From the NCBI GenBank assembly GCA_013911195.1, contig JACETS010000167.1:1-5738 (forward strand): a stretch of DNA of 5,738 nucleotides, read 5' to 3'. Below the pieces are notes generated by a model, which ran no database searches, had not been told where the DNA came from, and worked only from the letters and a program-made list of their open reading frames with translations. Both the position numbers and the translations under genes were made by a program. Of this stretch, positions 1 to 5,738 are shown piece after piece (positions within the stretch are counted from its first letter, which is position 1; each line of letters starts with the position of its first letter). This DNA comes from Verrucomicrobiales bacterium. GTDB lineage: Bacteria; Verrucomicrobiota; Verrucomicrobiia; Verrucomicrobiales; DEV007.

Positions 1-617
1 GTTGAAGGACATTTTGTTTTCATTTTTGAGAGTTCACTAAGGACTCTAGCAATAATGAATCCTCCGATTCGGTTATCTAATGCGCGGCTAACAATTTTCC
101 CTTTTGTAAACTCTTCTGGTTCGTCTGCATAAACTGCTGGATGACCAACTCTAAGTCCTAATTTTTCAACTTCTTTTGGATTCGATGCGCCAATGTCTAC
201 ATACAGATCATAAATTTTCGGAGCTTTCTCATTTCCTAATGAATCTTTGCGAAGATGTATGGCCGTATTTCCGATAATCCCTTTGACCGGGCCTTTATCT
301 CCAAGGAGATTGATTCGTCTTCCGCGTCCGGTTGCCGCATCAGATCCACCCACTCTATCAAGCCTGAGGAAGCCATCTTTACCAATATGTTTAATAATAT
401 ATCCTATTTCATCGGCATGAGCTTCTAACATGACTACCGGAGATTTGGTTGATTTGCCTTTAATTGTCGCCCAAGCAGTTCCGTATGCGTCATTGTTAAC
501 AGTTTGGGCATATTTTTTCATATATTTGACCCATACTTTCTGACCTTCGGTTTCAAAACCAGTGGGACTTGGTGCTGAAAGAAGATTAAAGAGAAATTTT
601 TTTTCGCTATTATTCAT
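1..617 (-). CDS. M42 family metallo-aminopeptidase (glutamyl aminopeptidase/TET type), C-terminus cut off by window edge
   Basis: An open frame on the minus strand starts at ATG 617-615 and runs without a stop to the left edge, giving 205 of roughly 350 residues. Seen: MLEAHADEIGY at residues 63-73, carrying the first metal-ligand pattern (His67, Asp69), and SRALDNRIGG at 177-186, whose Asp181 matches the bridging metal ligand of M42 enzymes. These positions fall within one residue of the archaeal TET aminopeptidase numbering as I recall it (His68, Asp182), which supports the chosen start. The catalytic Glu and the remaining ligands should lie beyond the window. Family knowledge: M42 enzymes are cytosolic di-metal aminopeptidases that assemble into hollow dodecamers and trim peptides left by larger proteases. 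No signal peptide is visible. The start is preceded by AATAAAGACA, without a good ribosome binding site. It diverges from the 742-1620 gene. Which residue is cleaved cannot be told from this part. Some M42 relatives were once annotated as endoglucanase or FrvX; aminopeptidase is the better call. Confidence 0.93.
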   Translation of the reverse strand, partial: MNNSEKKFLFNLLSAPSPTGFETEGQKVWVKYMKKYAQTVNNDAYGTAWATIKGKSTKSPVVMLEAHADEIGYIIKHIGKDGFLRLDRVGGSDAATGRGRRINLLGDKGPVKGIIGNTAIHLRKDSLGNEKAPKIYDLYVDIGASNPKEVEKLGLRVGHPAVYADEPEEFTKGKIVSRALDNRIGGFIIARVLSELSKMKTKCPS

Positions 618-673
618 TGTCTTTATTGGATGATATCTTTTATCGGACTTTAATTTAAGTTACTAAACTCTAA

Positions 674-701
674 ATTTTAATCCATTATTTCCTTTTGTGA
701 A
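674..701 (-). promoter_or_regulatory. Probable sigma-70-type promoter of the M42 peptidase gene
   Basis: Read on the minus strand, TTCACA (696-701) matches TTGACA at five of six bases. It is followed after 16 bp by TAAAAT (674-679), which matches TATAAT at five of six. Transcription would begin near 667, leaving a leader of about 50 nt before the ATG at 617. This is the best-matching pair I found in the divergent intergenic region. In such AT-rich DNA a chance match is possible, so this is a prediction. Confidence 0.5.
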
Positions 702-711
702 TTAACCTAAT

Positions 712-717
712 TATAAT
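712..717 (+). promoter_or_regulatory. Candidate -10 box (TATAAT) for the 742-1620 gene
   Basis: A perfect TATAAT lies 24 bp before the ATG at 742. No convincing -35 hexamer is present at 16-18 bp spacing (the best is a TTCCTT at 689-694), and there is no extended TG motif. If it is used, the transcript would start near 724 with a leader of only about 18 nt and no Shine-Dalgarno sequence. The box lies 10 bp from the -35 of the opposing peptidase promoter, so the two polymerase sites would overlap. Confidence 0.35.
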
Positions 718-741
718 ATCGAATAATATAATAATACCATA

Positions 742-1620
742 ATGGAAATCCTTAGTAATTCGAAATGGAAGCAAAAGGTTCTTGATCACAATAAGAGGAT
801 TTTACCTTATGTAGAGGATTTTAGGGGCCGACGAGCCCGTGGTCAGATTCATCCAGTGAATGATTTTCTGTTTACCTACTACAGCCATCGGCCTGGACAG
901 CTTTTGAGGTGGAGTCCTGGTATTGGTTTTGGTCTAGAGGTTAAAGGTTATGATTCTAGGATAGGGAGTCATTTTAAATTGAAGAATAAAATTTGTTCTC
1001 TCGATTTTAATTTAATGACAGATAGACAAAAAAAAGAACTGGTATGGATACATAATTTAATGAAGTTGACTTCGTCTAGGTCGGGGATCTTTAAATGTTT
1101 TGGTTTACATGAATGGGCTATGGTCTACCGGGCCTCGTTGTCAGATATCAGACATGAAAAATACCCTCTTAGAATGACTTTAGATCAAGTGAATAATTTC
1201 TTAAATAGTCAAAAGTTATGCTGTAGTCATTATGATGCTTTTCGTTTCTTTACTCCTGAGGCAAGATCAATGAACAATGTTGAGCTGGGTATTGATGATC
1301 GAATGAAATATGAACAGCCTGCGTGTCTTCATACAAATATGGATCTTTATAAATGGTCCTATAAGCTAAGCCCTTGGATGGCTTCGGAGGTAATAGTGGA
1401 TGCCTTCTTGCTTGCTTTAGAGATACGGCAATTAGATATGAGGGCGAGTCCATATGACTTAAGATCTCTTGGCTATGAACCTATTAAAATTGAAACTGCT
1501 AGTGGAAGAAAAGAGTATGAAAGCCTTCAAAGAGACTTCTCATTGAAAGCTAAACCTATAAGACAGAGAATTCTTAATAGTACAGAGGAGATAATCAAAT
1601 CTCTTGAAATAAAAATTTAA
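742..1620 (+). CDS. Conserved protein of the family usually labelled '3-methyladenine DNA glycosylase' (activity unproven)
   Basis: This is a 292-residue soluble protein without signal peptide or membrane segments. I recognise the family from its blocks: HPVNDFLFTYYSHRP at 37-51, then LRWSPG; FGLHEWAMVYR at 120-130; CSHYDAFRFFTPEA at 161-174; EQPACLHTNMDLYKW at 191-205; and LDMRASPYDL at 231-240. Proteins with these blocks are common in Actinobacteria and Verrucomicrobia, at about 300 residues, and are often named 3-methyladenine DNA glycosylase. I see none of the helix-hairpin-helix, AlkD HEAT-repeat or AAG-type features of proven alkyladenine glycosylases, so the name may be inherited. His37, His123/Glu124, His138, Cys161, His163/Asp165, Cys195 and His197 lie within or near these blocks and could form a metal or catalytic site (inference). 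The ATG has no Shine-Dalgarno. The gene diverges from the peptidase and overlaps tsaD by 4 bp at the stop codons. As a coding gene it is secure; the function is not. Confidence 0.72.
   Translation: MEILSNSKWKQKVLDHNKRILPYVEDFRGRRARGQIHPVNDFLFTYYSHRPGQLLRWSPGIGFGLEVKGYDSRIGSHFKLKNKICSLDFNLMTDRQKKELVWIHNLMKLTSSRSGIFKCFGLHEWAMVYRASLSDIRHEKYPLRMTLDQVNNFLNSQKLCCSHYDAFRFFTPEARSMNNVELGIDDRMKYEQPACLHTNMDLYKWSYKLSPWMASEVIVDAFLLALEIRQLDMRASPYDLRSLGYEPIKIETASGRKEYESLQRDFSLKAKPIRQRILNSTEEIIKSLEIKI
1617..1620. other. TTAA palindrome shared by two convergent stop codons
   Basis: Bases 1618-1620 are the TAA stop of the plus-strand gene. Bases 1619-1617, read on the minus strand, are the TAA stop of tsaD. 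The self-complementary TTAA therefore ends both genes, leaving no intergenic space. I found no strong GC-rich hairpin with a T-tract on either strand nearby, so termination must be weak, Rho-dependent, or located inside the opposing gene. Confidence 0.95.
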
Positions 1621-2606
1621 AGTTGAAGATTTGGATTTATGTCACTATCAAGTGGGCTAAATTCATTTCTAACAAATCTTTCTGCAGCTGCGCGGGCGAT
1701 CATAGCGGCATTGTCAGTACTGTACTTTTTCTTAACAAGAAATAATTCTATCCCATTATCCGAACTTCTTTTTTTAACTAAATCTCGGAGAGCTGTATTG
1801 CAAGCAACTCCGCCACTCAAAGCAATTCTTGGAACTTTGTGTTCTTTAGCTGCATTTATTAATTTGGTAGTTAGTATTTGAATAACTGCTGTCTGAAAAG
1901 ATGCACAAAGATCACTTAAGGTTTTTTGGTCAGGATGGCCAATTTCCCTTAATTTATATAAGACTGATGTTTTTATTCCGCTGAAGCTGAAGTTGAAGTC
2001 ACCGCTTTTCAACATACTTCTAGGAAAATTATATCGATCAGGGTCACCGTTAAGAGCCAATTTTTCAACTTCTGGTCCACCTGGATAGGCTAGGCCAAGC
2101 ATTTTTCCAACTTTGTCAAAAGCTTCTCCAGCGGCATCATCAACTGACCTGCCTATAATTTCATAGTCATCAAATTTCTGAACTTTAATCAAAAGCGTGT
2201 GGCCGCCACTGACAATCATTGATATGTGAGGTTGAATTTGAGTCTCAAGAAAAGGTGAGCACAGGTGACCTTCCATATGATTAATAGCAATGAATGGTTT
2301 TTGATTTGAAAGTGCAAACGATTTAGCCGCAGTATTGCCGATCAATAATGAGCTTGATAGACCGGGTCCTGCAGTGGCGGCAAAAGCATCAATCTCACCA
2401 AATGAAATGCCTGCCTTATTTAACGCATTCTCAATAGTTGGCTTTAAAAGAACCAAATGATTTCGGGATGCGAGTTCAGGAACAACACCACCATATGGTT
2501 CATGCTCTTTGGCTTGAGAGGATACAATATTTGATAAGAGTTTGGATGGTGGTGATAGAACTGCGGCTGCTGTTTCATCACAAGAACTTTCTAAAGCTAG
2601 GATCAT
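1617..2606 (-). CDS. tsaD: TsaD, tRNA N6-adenosine threonylcarbamoyltransferase
   Basis: TsaD transfers the threonylcarbamoyl group from threonylcarbamoyl-AMP (made by TsaC/Sua5) to A37 of tRNAs reading ANN codons, working in the cytoplasm with TsaB and TsaE. The 329 residues are close to the usual length of about 335-340. Visible signatures in order: LESSCDETAAAV at 5-16 (ATPase-fold phosphate loop); YGGVVPELASRNH at 38-50; NHMEGH at 109-114, giving metal ligands His110 and His114; VSGGHT at 132-137; DDAAGEAFDKVGKMLGL at 156-172; YPGGP at 174-178; FSFSGIKT at 206-213; SGGVACNTALR at 264-274; and TDNAAMIA at 297-304, with Asp298 the third metal ligand. No key residue is missing. The ATG places ESSCDET at the normal distance from the N-terminus. 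It starts 26 bp after the CotH gene on the same strand and is probably co-transcribed. None of tsaB, tsaC or tsaE is in the window. No clear Shine-Dalgarno precedes it. Confidence 0.98.
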   Translation of the reverse strand: MILALESSCDETAAAVLSPPSKLLSNIVSSQAKEHEPYGGVVPELASRNHLVLLKPTIENALNKAGISFGEIDAFAATAGPGLSSSLLIGNTAAKSFALSNQKPFIAINHMEGHLCSPFLETQIQPHISMIVSGGHTLLIKVQKFDDYEIIGRSVDDAAGEAFDKVGKMLGLAYPGGPEVEKLALNGDPDRYNFPRSMLKSGDFNFSFSGIKTSVLYKLREIGHPDQKTLSDLCASFQTAVIQILTTKLINAAKEHKVPRIALSGGVACNTALRDLVKKRSSDNGIELFLVKKKYSTDNAAMIARAAAERFVRNEFSPLDSDINPNLQL

Positions 2607-2609
2607 TAA

Positions 2610-2634
2610 AAGTGATAGATTATTTTTTTCACTT
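2610..2634 (-). other. Weak 6-bp inverted repeat between the CotH gene and tsaD
   Basis: AAGTGA at 2610-2615 and TCACTT at 2629-2634 can pair around a 13-base AT-rich loop. The repeat spans the whole 26-bp gap, overlaps the CotH stop codon at 2633-2635, and ends 3 bp before the tsaD ATG. It is short and AU-rich, with only a few T residues following on the minus strand, so it is a poor terminator. It might slightly affect tsaD translation, or it may be chance. Confidence 0.25.
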
Positions 2635-5600
2635 AGCGTGTACTAATTTTAAGACGTGCAAATTGTTTGCCAGCAGAATTGATTGAAATAGGATGAGATT
2701 TCCATGATATTTCATTCTTGTCGGATGAATTCAGAGAATCAGATAAAAATATTCCTTCATCCCAATCATTTAGATTTGTTGAAAACTCCATTGTTATCAA
2801 AACGTCATCAGCGCCTAGGTTTCGAGATATAGAGCAGACTAAAGATGTGGTATCATTATTAAGGTCTTTAATGAATTCATATCTGATTGGTAGTTTTTCA
2901 TTCGCATTAATAGCATAATCTAATAATTCACCTCCTTCGTATGAATATGCATCTGAGGTCCCTGGATTACCGTTGTCAGTTATACTAGGTCTCCAACTTG
3001 ACGCCATTTCAGGATCGGATGCTTTTTCTGGTGCTATCCTTACAAGACTAGGTCCTTCACCATCTGGAGATTCGAACCACGGGGCTTTGTCATTATACCG
3101 GAAACTTTCAATAATTTTTCCATCTGCATCAATTAAGGTTATTCTTTCTCCTCCATTATCTAATTGCCCCTCATAATCAGAGGGTGTTAGAACTAATCTC
3201 TGCAAAGGCTCTAATCGGTCATTATCTTTAAATTTGTAGCGAATACCATTAGTAAATTGAACGCCGGACAACTCAATTCTTTGATCAGATATATTCATTA
3301 ACTCTATAAATTCATTTTCTTCAGAGTTGCCTCTTGGGTTGTAGAGTAATTCAGAGATGACAAGATTGTCTGAATTCGCAGGTGAACCGACAATAAATTT
3401 CGCCTCGTTTATTGGTGACCATGTGCCCTCCTTGAGGACTCTTGCTTTAACTTTGCCGCTTGACGATAGGGTAATAGGTGCTGAATATGTAATTGCTGAA
3501 TTGGAGATACCGATAGAAGATCTAGTCTGATAAGAAAGCTTAGGAGAAATTAGAAAATCACTTCCAGCTCTCGAAGTATTCATTCCCTGAATAGCAAGAA
3601 TGTTTTTACCAATGAAAAGTTCAGGAATTATTTTAGAAATATCTATTGATTCGTATTCCATGGCGAGTTGATCTGGGTGGGATTTAGTGGCTCTTGAATT
3701 CCAAAGCAATGAATCGGGACTGTTTTTCCCATTAGCAAATTGACCATTTATGAATGCTGAAAATCCATCATCATATTTTATATGTAATTTGAGAGATGCG
3801 ATTTGATTTAAAGTTTCTTTGTCTGAAATTTCAAATGGAATGCGTATTAAACATGATGAGTTTTTACCTCTCATTTCAAGAATGGGAAAATTAATTAAAT
3901 CATCAAAGTCACCAGCTATGCGTTCGAACCCGATTCCGGTTTGGCCTGACTGCCAAGAGGTGTCCTCGAAATTTAGGCCAGTCCAATTCAGGCCAAGTCC
4001 AGAGTCTTCTGATTGAATTAAAATTTTAGCAGAAGCTTTTTCAGAAATGAGCTCTATATCTTCAGAACTCATACTAGGAATTCGAGGATCTGTGCCATCC
4101 AATGTGAAGAAAACAGTGCCATCAGTATTTGGATTGTTTATGCTAAGTGAATAATTGGAAGCAACCTGTCCGCCGTGCTGAGAGAAATCAGGAGGTTTTG
4201 TGTCTGGATACCATCCTCGAGAACGAAACTGATCTATGACAATTGGGTTACGTTTGGGGAACCATTGATTATATTCTCTATTCAATGCTCTTTGCCAATC
4301 TTCTAAGTTTAGTGGAGGCTCTTTCCTAAAATCCCCCCATCTTGCGCTTTCAGCCTTAAGAGCATTGCGAATTCCTTCAGACCTTTTTCTCCATAAGGCT
4401 TCTGTGTTAAGCGGTGTTAATGCTCCGTCATTAAATAAGTGAAGACGTACACGATCTGCAAAAAGCATTTTATACTCTGGATCTTTAACTAATAAACTAT
4501 GAATTGCAGTTGGAGCCTTAGTGTTATTTTTATTAGTTATATCGATTGACACATTAGGAGATCCAACGTTGAACCCTGCTCTTTCTGAATCATGACAAAA
4601 AAACATAAACTTTCCGGGAGGGGATAACCTGCGCATTGCTCTGACATTATTCTGATCCCAATCTGAATTTCCTGCCTGAAAATTTAGAATCAGATAGTCG
4701 ATGAAGGAATGTAGATCTAAATACTCTTTTACACCCTCTAGGTTGCCGTTAGAAGCGGCATCCAAAACGGCTTGCCAGCTATCGTGAATTCCTTTTTGAA
4801 CTTCCTCACTTGAGCCATTGATTATTTCTATTCTGTTTCCGGCGACAATTCGAAAGCCTTCCCATTCTTCTTTCTTTCCGCCAAATCGTTCAGCACTCCA
4901 TTCTTCCTCAATTCTTTCGAATAGATGATGCATGCCCCAATAGAGTCCATTAAAGTAGACATGAACTTCTCTTTGGAGTGCCTCCGGATATCCCATGAGC
5001 TGATGCACGTCTCTGAACCATTGATCTCTAATGTACATGGCATTTTCGTGGACATTTTTACTGGGATGAATCCAAGAGTTACCATTGCCACCCCGAAGAA
5101 TAAAAGAGTTGAAGCGGTCCGTCACCGCATCTTCACCAAACAAAGGGTATTTGAGTGTTCCATCTCCATAATCATCACGAAAAATCACTCTAAAATTGTG
5201 TTTTGGTCTTGAAACTAATCTTGATGCATTACCATTCATTCTCATACCCGCGTTTTCTTGGGTATTAGGAGAATTTTCAAAATTTATGAACTCCAAAGAT
5301 ATTTCTCTCTCAGAGTCTATTCCTGAATCCCTAGGATTAACTTGAATACCAAATTGAGAATCAAATAAGTTTTCTTTATTGGTGACAATCGAAATCGTTG
5401 GAATATCAAGCAGCGCCTCACTAAGCTCCTTTCTCGAATATAATTTGCCAACGACATTTGGATCCATTTCGTAGTCTCCGCCGATAGCTTGACCGTTTCT
5501 ACCGACCCAAGGTAATGGGTAACCTTCTGGAATTCTTGGTTGATTAAGAATATCACCTAGAAATAAGTAAGTCTGGGTATCAATGTTGGAGGGTAACAAG

Positions 5601-5738
5601 CCTTCTTTAAATGCAACTGCTCTTAATGGTGTTGTCTTGTTAATTGACACAACAGCTCGAACCTCTTGGTTTAAATTATTTGGGGTAATTTTGACGCCGT
5701 TTTCAAGGTTAGGATTACTGCCATCTGTTGTATAGATG
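2633..5738 (-). CDS. Large CotH-kinase/lamin-tail multidomain exoprotein, N-terminus cut off by window edge
   Basis: The minus-strand frame is open from the right edge to TAA at 2635-2633, giving at least 1034 residues. A GTG at 5650 is internal, because 29 upstream codons encode YTTDGSNP, the start of a chitobiase C-terminal (CHB_HEX_C) type domain. Numbering from that GTG, the order is: rest of that domain, to about 31 (LRAVAFKEG, DTQTYLF); CotH kinase core, about 84-475, with GNSDWDQNN at 327-335 and FCHDSERAG at 351-359 as probable catalytic and metal-binding motifs; a second CHB_HEX_C-like domain starting about 497 (FFTLDGTDPR) and finishing about 755 (VKARVLKEGTWS); inside it a jelly-roll-like insert, about 540-707 (YDDGFSAFINGQ, GKNILAIQGMN); lamin-tail domain, about 761-900 (VISELLYNP, NEFIELMN); and a C-terminal module with LLDYA. 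Family knowledge: CotH is an atypical protein kinase, and Bacillus CotH phosphorylates spore-coat proteins. Export is inferred, since the signal peptide lies outside the window. The last residues show no PEP-CTERM anchor. Substrate unknown. Confidence 0.9.
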   Translation of the reverse strand, partial: IYTTDGSNPNLENGVKITPNNLNQEVRAVVSINKTTPLRAVAFKEGLLPSNIDTQTYLFLGDILNQPRIPEGYPLPWVGRNGQAIGGDYEMDPNVVGKLYSRKELSEALLDIPTISIVTNKENLFDSQFGIQVNPRDSGIDSEREISLEFINFENSPNTQENAGMRMNGNASRLVSRPKHNFRVIFRDDYGDGTLKYPLFGEDAVTDRFNSFILRGGNGNSWIHPSKNVHENAMYIRDQWFRDVHQLMGYPEALQREVHVYFNGLYWGMHHLFERIEEEWSAERFGGKKEEWEGFRIVAGNRIEIINGSSEEVQKGIHDSWQAVLDAASNGNLEGVKEYLDLHSFIDYLILNFQAGNSDWDQNNVRAMRRLSPPGKFMFFCHDSERAGFNVGSPNVSIDITNKNNTKAPTAIHSLLVKDPEYKMLFADRVRLHLFNDGALTPLNTEALWRKRSEGIRNALKAESARWGDFRKEPPLNLEDWQRALNREYNQWFPKRNPIVIDQFRSRGWYPDTKPPDFSQHGGQVASNYSLSINNPNTDGTVFFTLDGTDPRIPSMSSEDIELISEKASAKILIQSEDSGLGLNWTGLNFEDTSWQSGQTGIGFERIAGDFDDLINFPILEMRGKNSSCLIRIPFEISDKETLNQIASLKLHIKYDDGFSAFINGQFANGKNSPDSLLWNSRATKSHPDQLAMEYESIDISKIIPELFIGKNILAIQGMNTSRAGSDFLISPKLSYQTRSSIGISNSAITYSAPITLSSSGKVKARVLKEGTWSPINEAKFIVGSPANSDNLVISELLYNPRGNSEENEFIELMNISDQRIELSGVQFTNGIRYKFKDNDRLEPLQRLVLTPSDYEGQLDNGGERITLIDADGKIIESFRYNDKAPWFESPDGEGPSLVRIAPEKASDPEMASSWRPSITDNGNPGTSDAYSYEGGELLDYAINANEKLPIRYEFIKDLNNDTTSLVCSISRNLGADDVLITMEFSTNLNDWDEGIFLSDSLNSSDKNEISWKSHPISINSAGKQFARLKISTR
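3530..4033 (-). other. Jelly-roll-like domain nested inside the second chitobiase-type domain of the CotH protein
   Basis: Residues about 540-707 (numbered from the GTG at 5650) interrupt the usual run from FTLDGTDPR (516-523) to the ITYSAPITLSSSGKVKARV half (720-738). The segment has the pattern of sugar-binding-type beta sandwiches: NWTGLNFEDTSWQSGQTGIG at 555-574, a charged DDL loop, IRIPFEI at 602-608, LHIKYDDGFSAFINGQ at 622-637, and GKNILAIQGMNTS at 681-693. Such beta sandwiches often bind carbohydrate or stabilise neighbouring domains; no ligand can be named from sequence. Boundaries are approximate. Confidence 0.6.

Noticed and set aside
721..736. Short AATAAT/ATAATA repeat before the ATG at 742
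   Set aside because: Low-complexity AT-rich leader sequence; too short and imperfect to call an operator or a tandem repeat.
1586..1605. Possible hairpin (AGGAGAT / ATCTCTT, 6-base loop) near the 3' end of the 742-1620 gene, considered as a terminator
   Set aside because: It lies inside the coding sequence, includes a G-U pair, is AU-rich, and has no T-tract after it on either strand.
1639..1881. Plus-strand 80-codon open frame antisense to tsaD, and a minus-strand 67-codon frame at 1250-1453
   Set aside because: Both overlap strongly conserved coding blocks of the real genes and have no supporting features.
4925..5212. 95-codon plus-strand open frame, with similar plus-strand frames at 2438-2686, 2718-2918, 2973-3176 and 3819-4016
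   Set aside because: They lie antisense within tsaD or the CotH gene (2438-2686 spans both), show no recognisable motifs, and have no independent signals; they are shadows of the real genes.
5317..5556. Minus-strand open frames inside the CotH gene (5317-5556 and 4828-5091)
   Set aside because: They are in another frame of a region with clear CotH-protein coding, and their translations match no family known to me.
5648..5650. GTG as the true start of the 1005-residue CotH protein
   Set aside because: The frame stays open to the window edge, and the extra residues complete a chitobiase-type domain, so the GTG is an internal valine codon.
1..5738. Search by eye for tRNA genes, CRISPR repeats, insertion-sequence ends, toxin-antitoxin or defence genes
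   Set aside because: None seen; almost all sequence is accounted for by four coding regions with two short gaps of 124 and 26 bp.

Overview
The window shows four protein genes, two of them cut by the window edges, with almost no non-coding DNA. From left to right: the N-terminal 205 residues of an M42-family metallo-aminopeptidase (minus strand, 1-617, C-terminus off the left edge); a 124-bp divergent promoter region (618-741); a plus-strand gene of a conserved family that databases usually label '3-methyladenine DNA glycosylase' (742-1620); tsaD, for tRNA threonylcarbamoyladenosine synthesis (minus, 1617-2606); and a very large multidomain CotH-kinase exoprotein (minus, 2633 to beyond the right edge). 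No tRNA, rRNA, CRISPR, insertion sequence or phage gene was seen.

The organism is most likely a marine-type, AT-rich member of the Verrucomicrobiota (Opitutae/Puniceicoccales-like), with Planctomycetota or related PVC bacteria as the alternative. The main evidence is the big protein. It joins a chitobiase-type domain, a CotH kinase core, a second chitobiase-type domain with a jelly-roll-like insert, a lamin-tail domain and a C-terminal module with an 'LLDYA' motif. From general family knowledge, this layout is typical of verrucomicrobial and planctomycetal secreted proteins. This is a taxonomic inference, not a measurement. None of the three visible gene starts has a clear Shine-Dalgarno sequence.

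Transcription: the M42 peptidase and the glycosylase-like gene diverge from one short AT-rich region that holds a good sigma-70-type promoter for the peptidase and a TATAAT box for the other gene. The glycosylase-like gene and tsaD converge, and both stop codons lie inside one TTAA palindrome. The CotH gene and tsaD run in the same direction 26 bp apart, so tsaD is probably transcribed at least partly from the CotH promoter outside the window. The genes do not form an obvious pathway: cytosolic peptide turnover, a possible nucleic-acid enzyme, essential tRNA modification, and a probably exported protein.

No clear new system was found. The best leads are the function of the 292-residue family, whose usual name is not supported by any recognised glycosylase fold, and the substrate of an apparently intact CotH kinase site in a large exoprotein of a non-spore-forming lineage. 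An apparent GTG start for the large gene at 5650 is rejected, because the reading frame and the domain both continue to the window edge.
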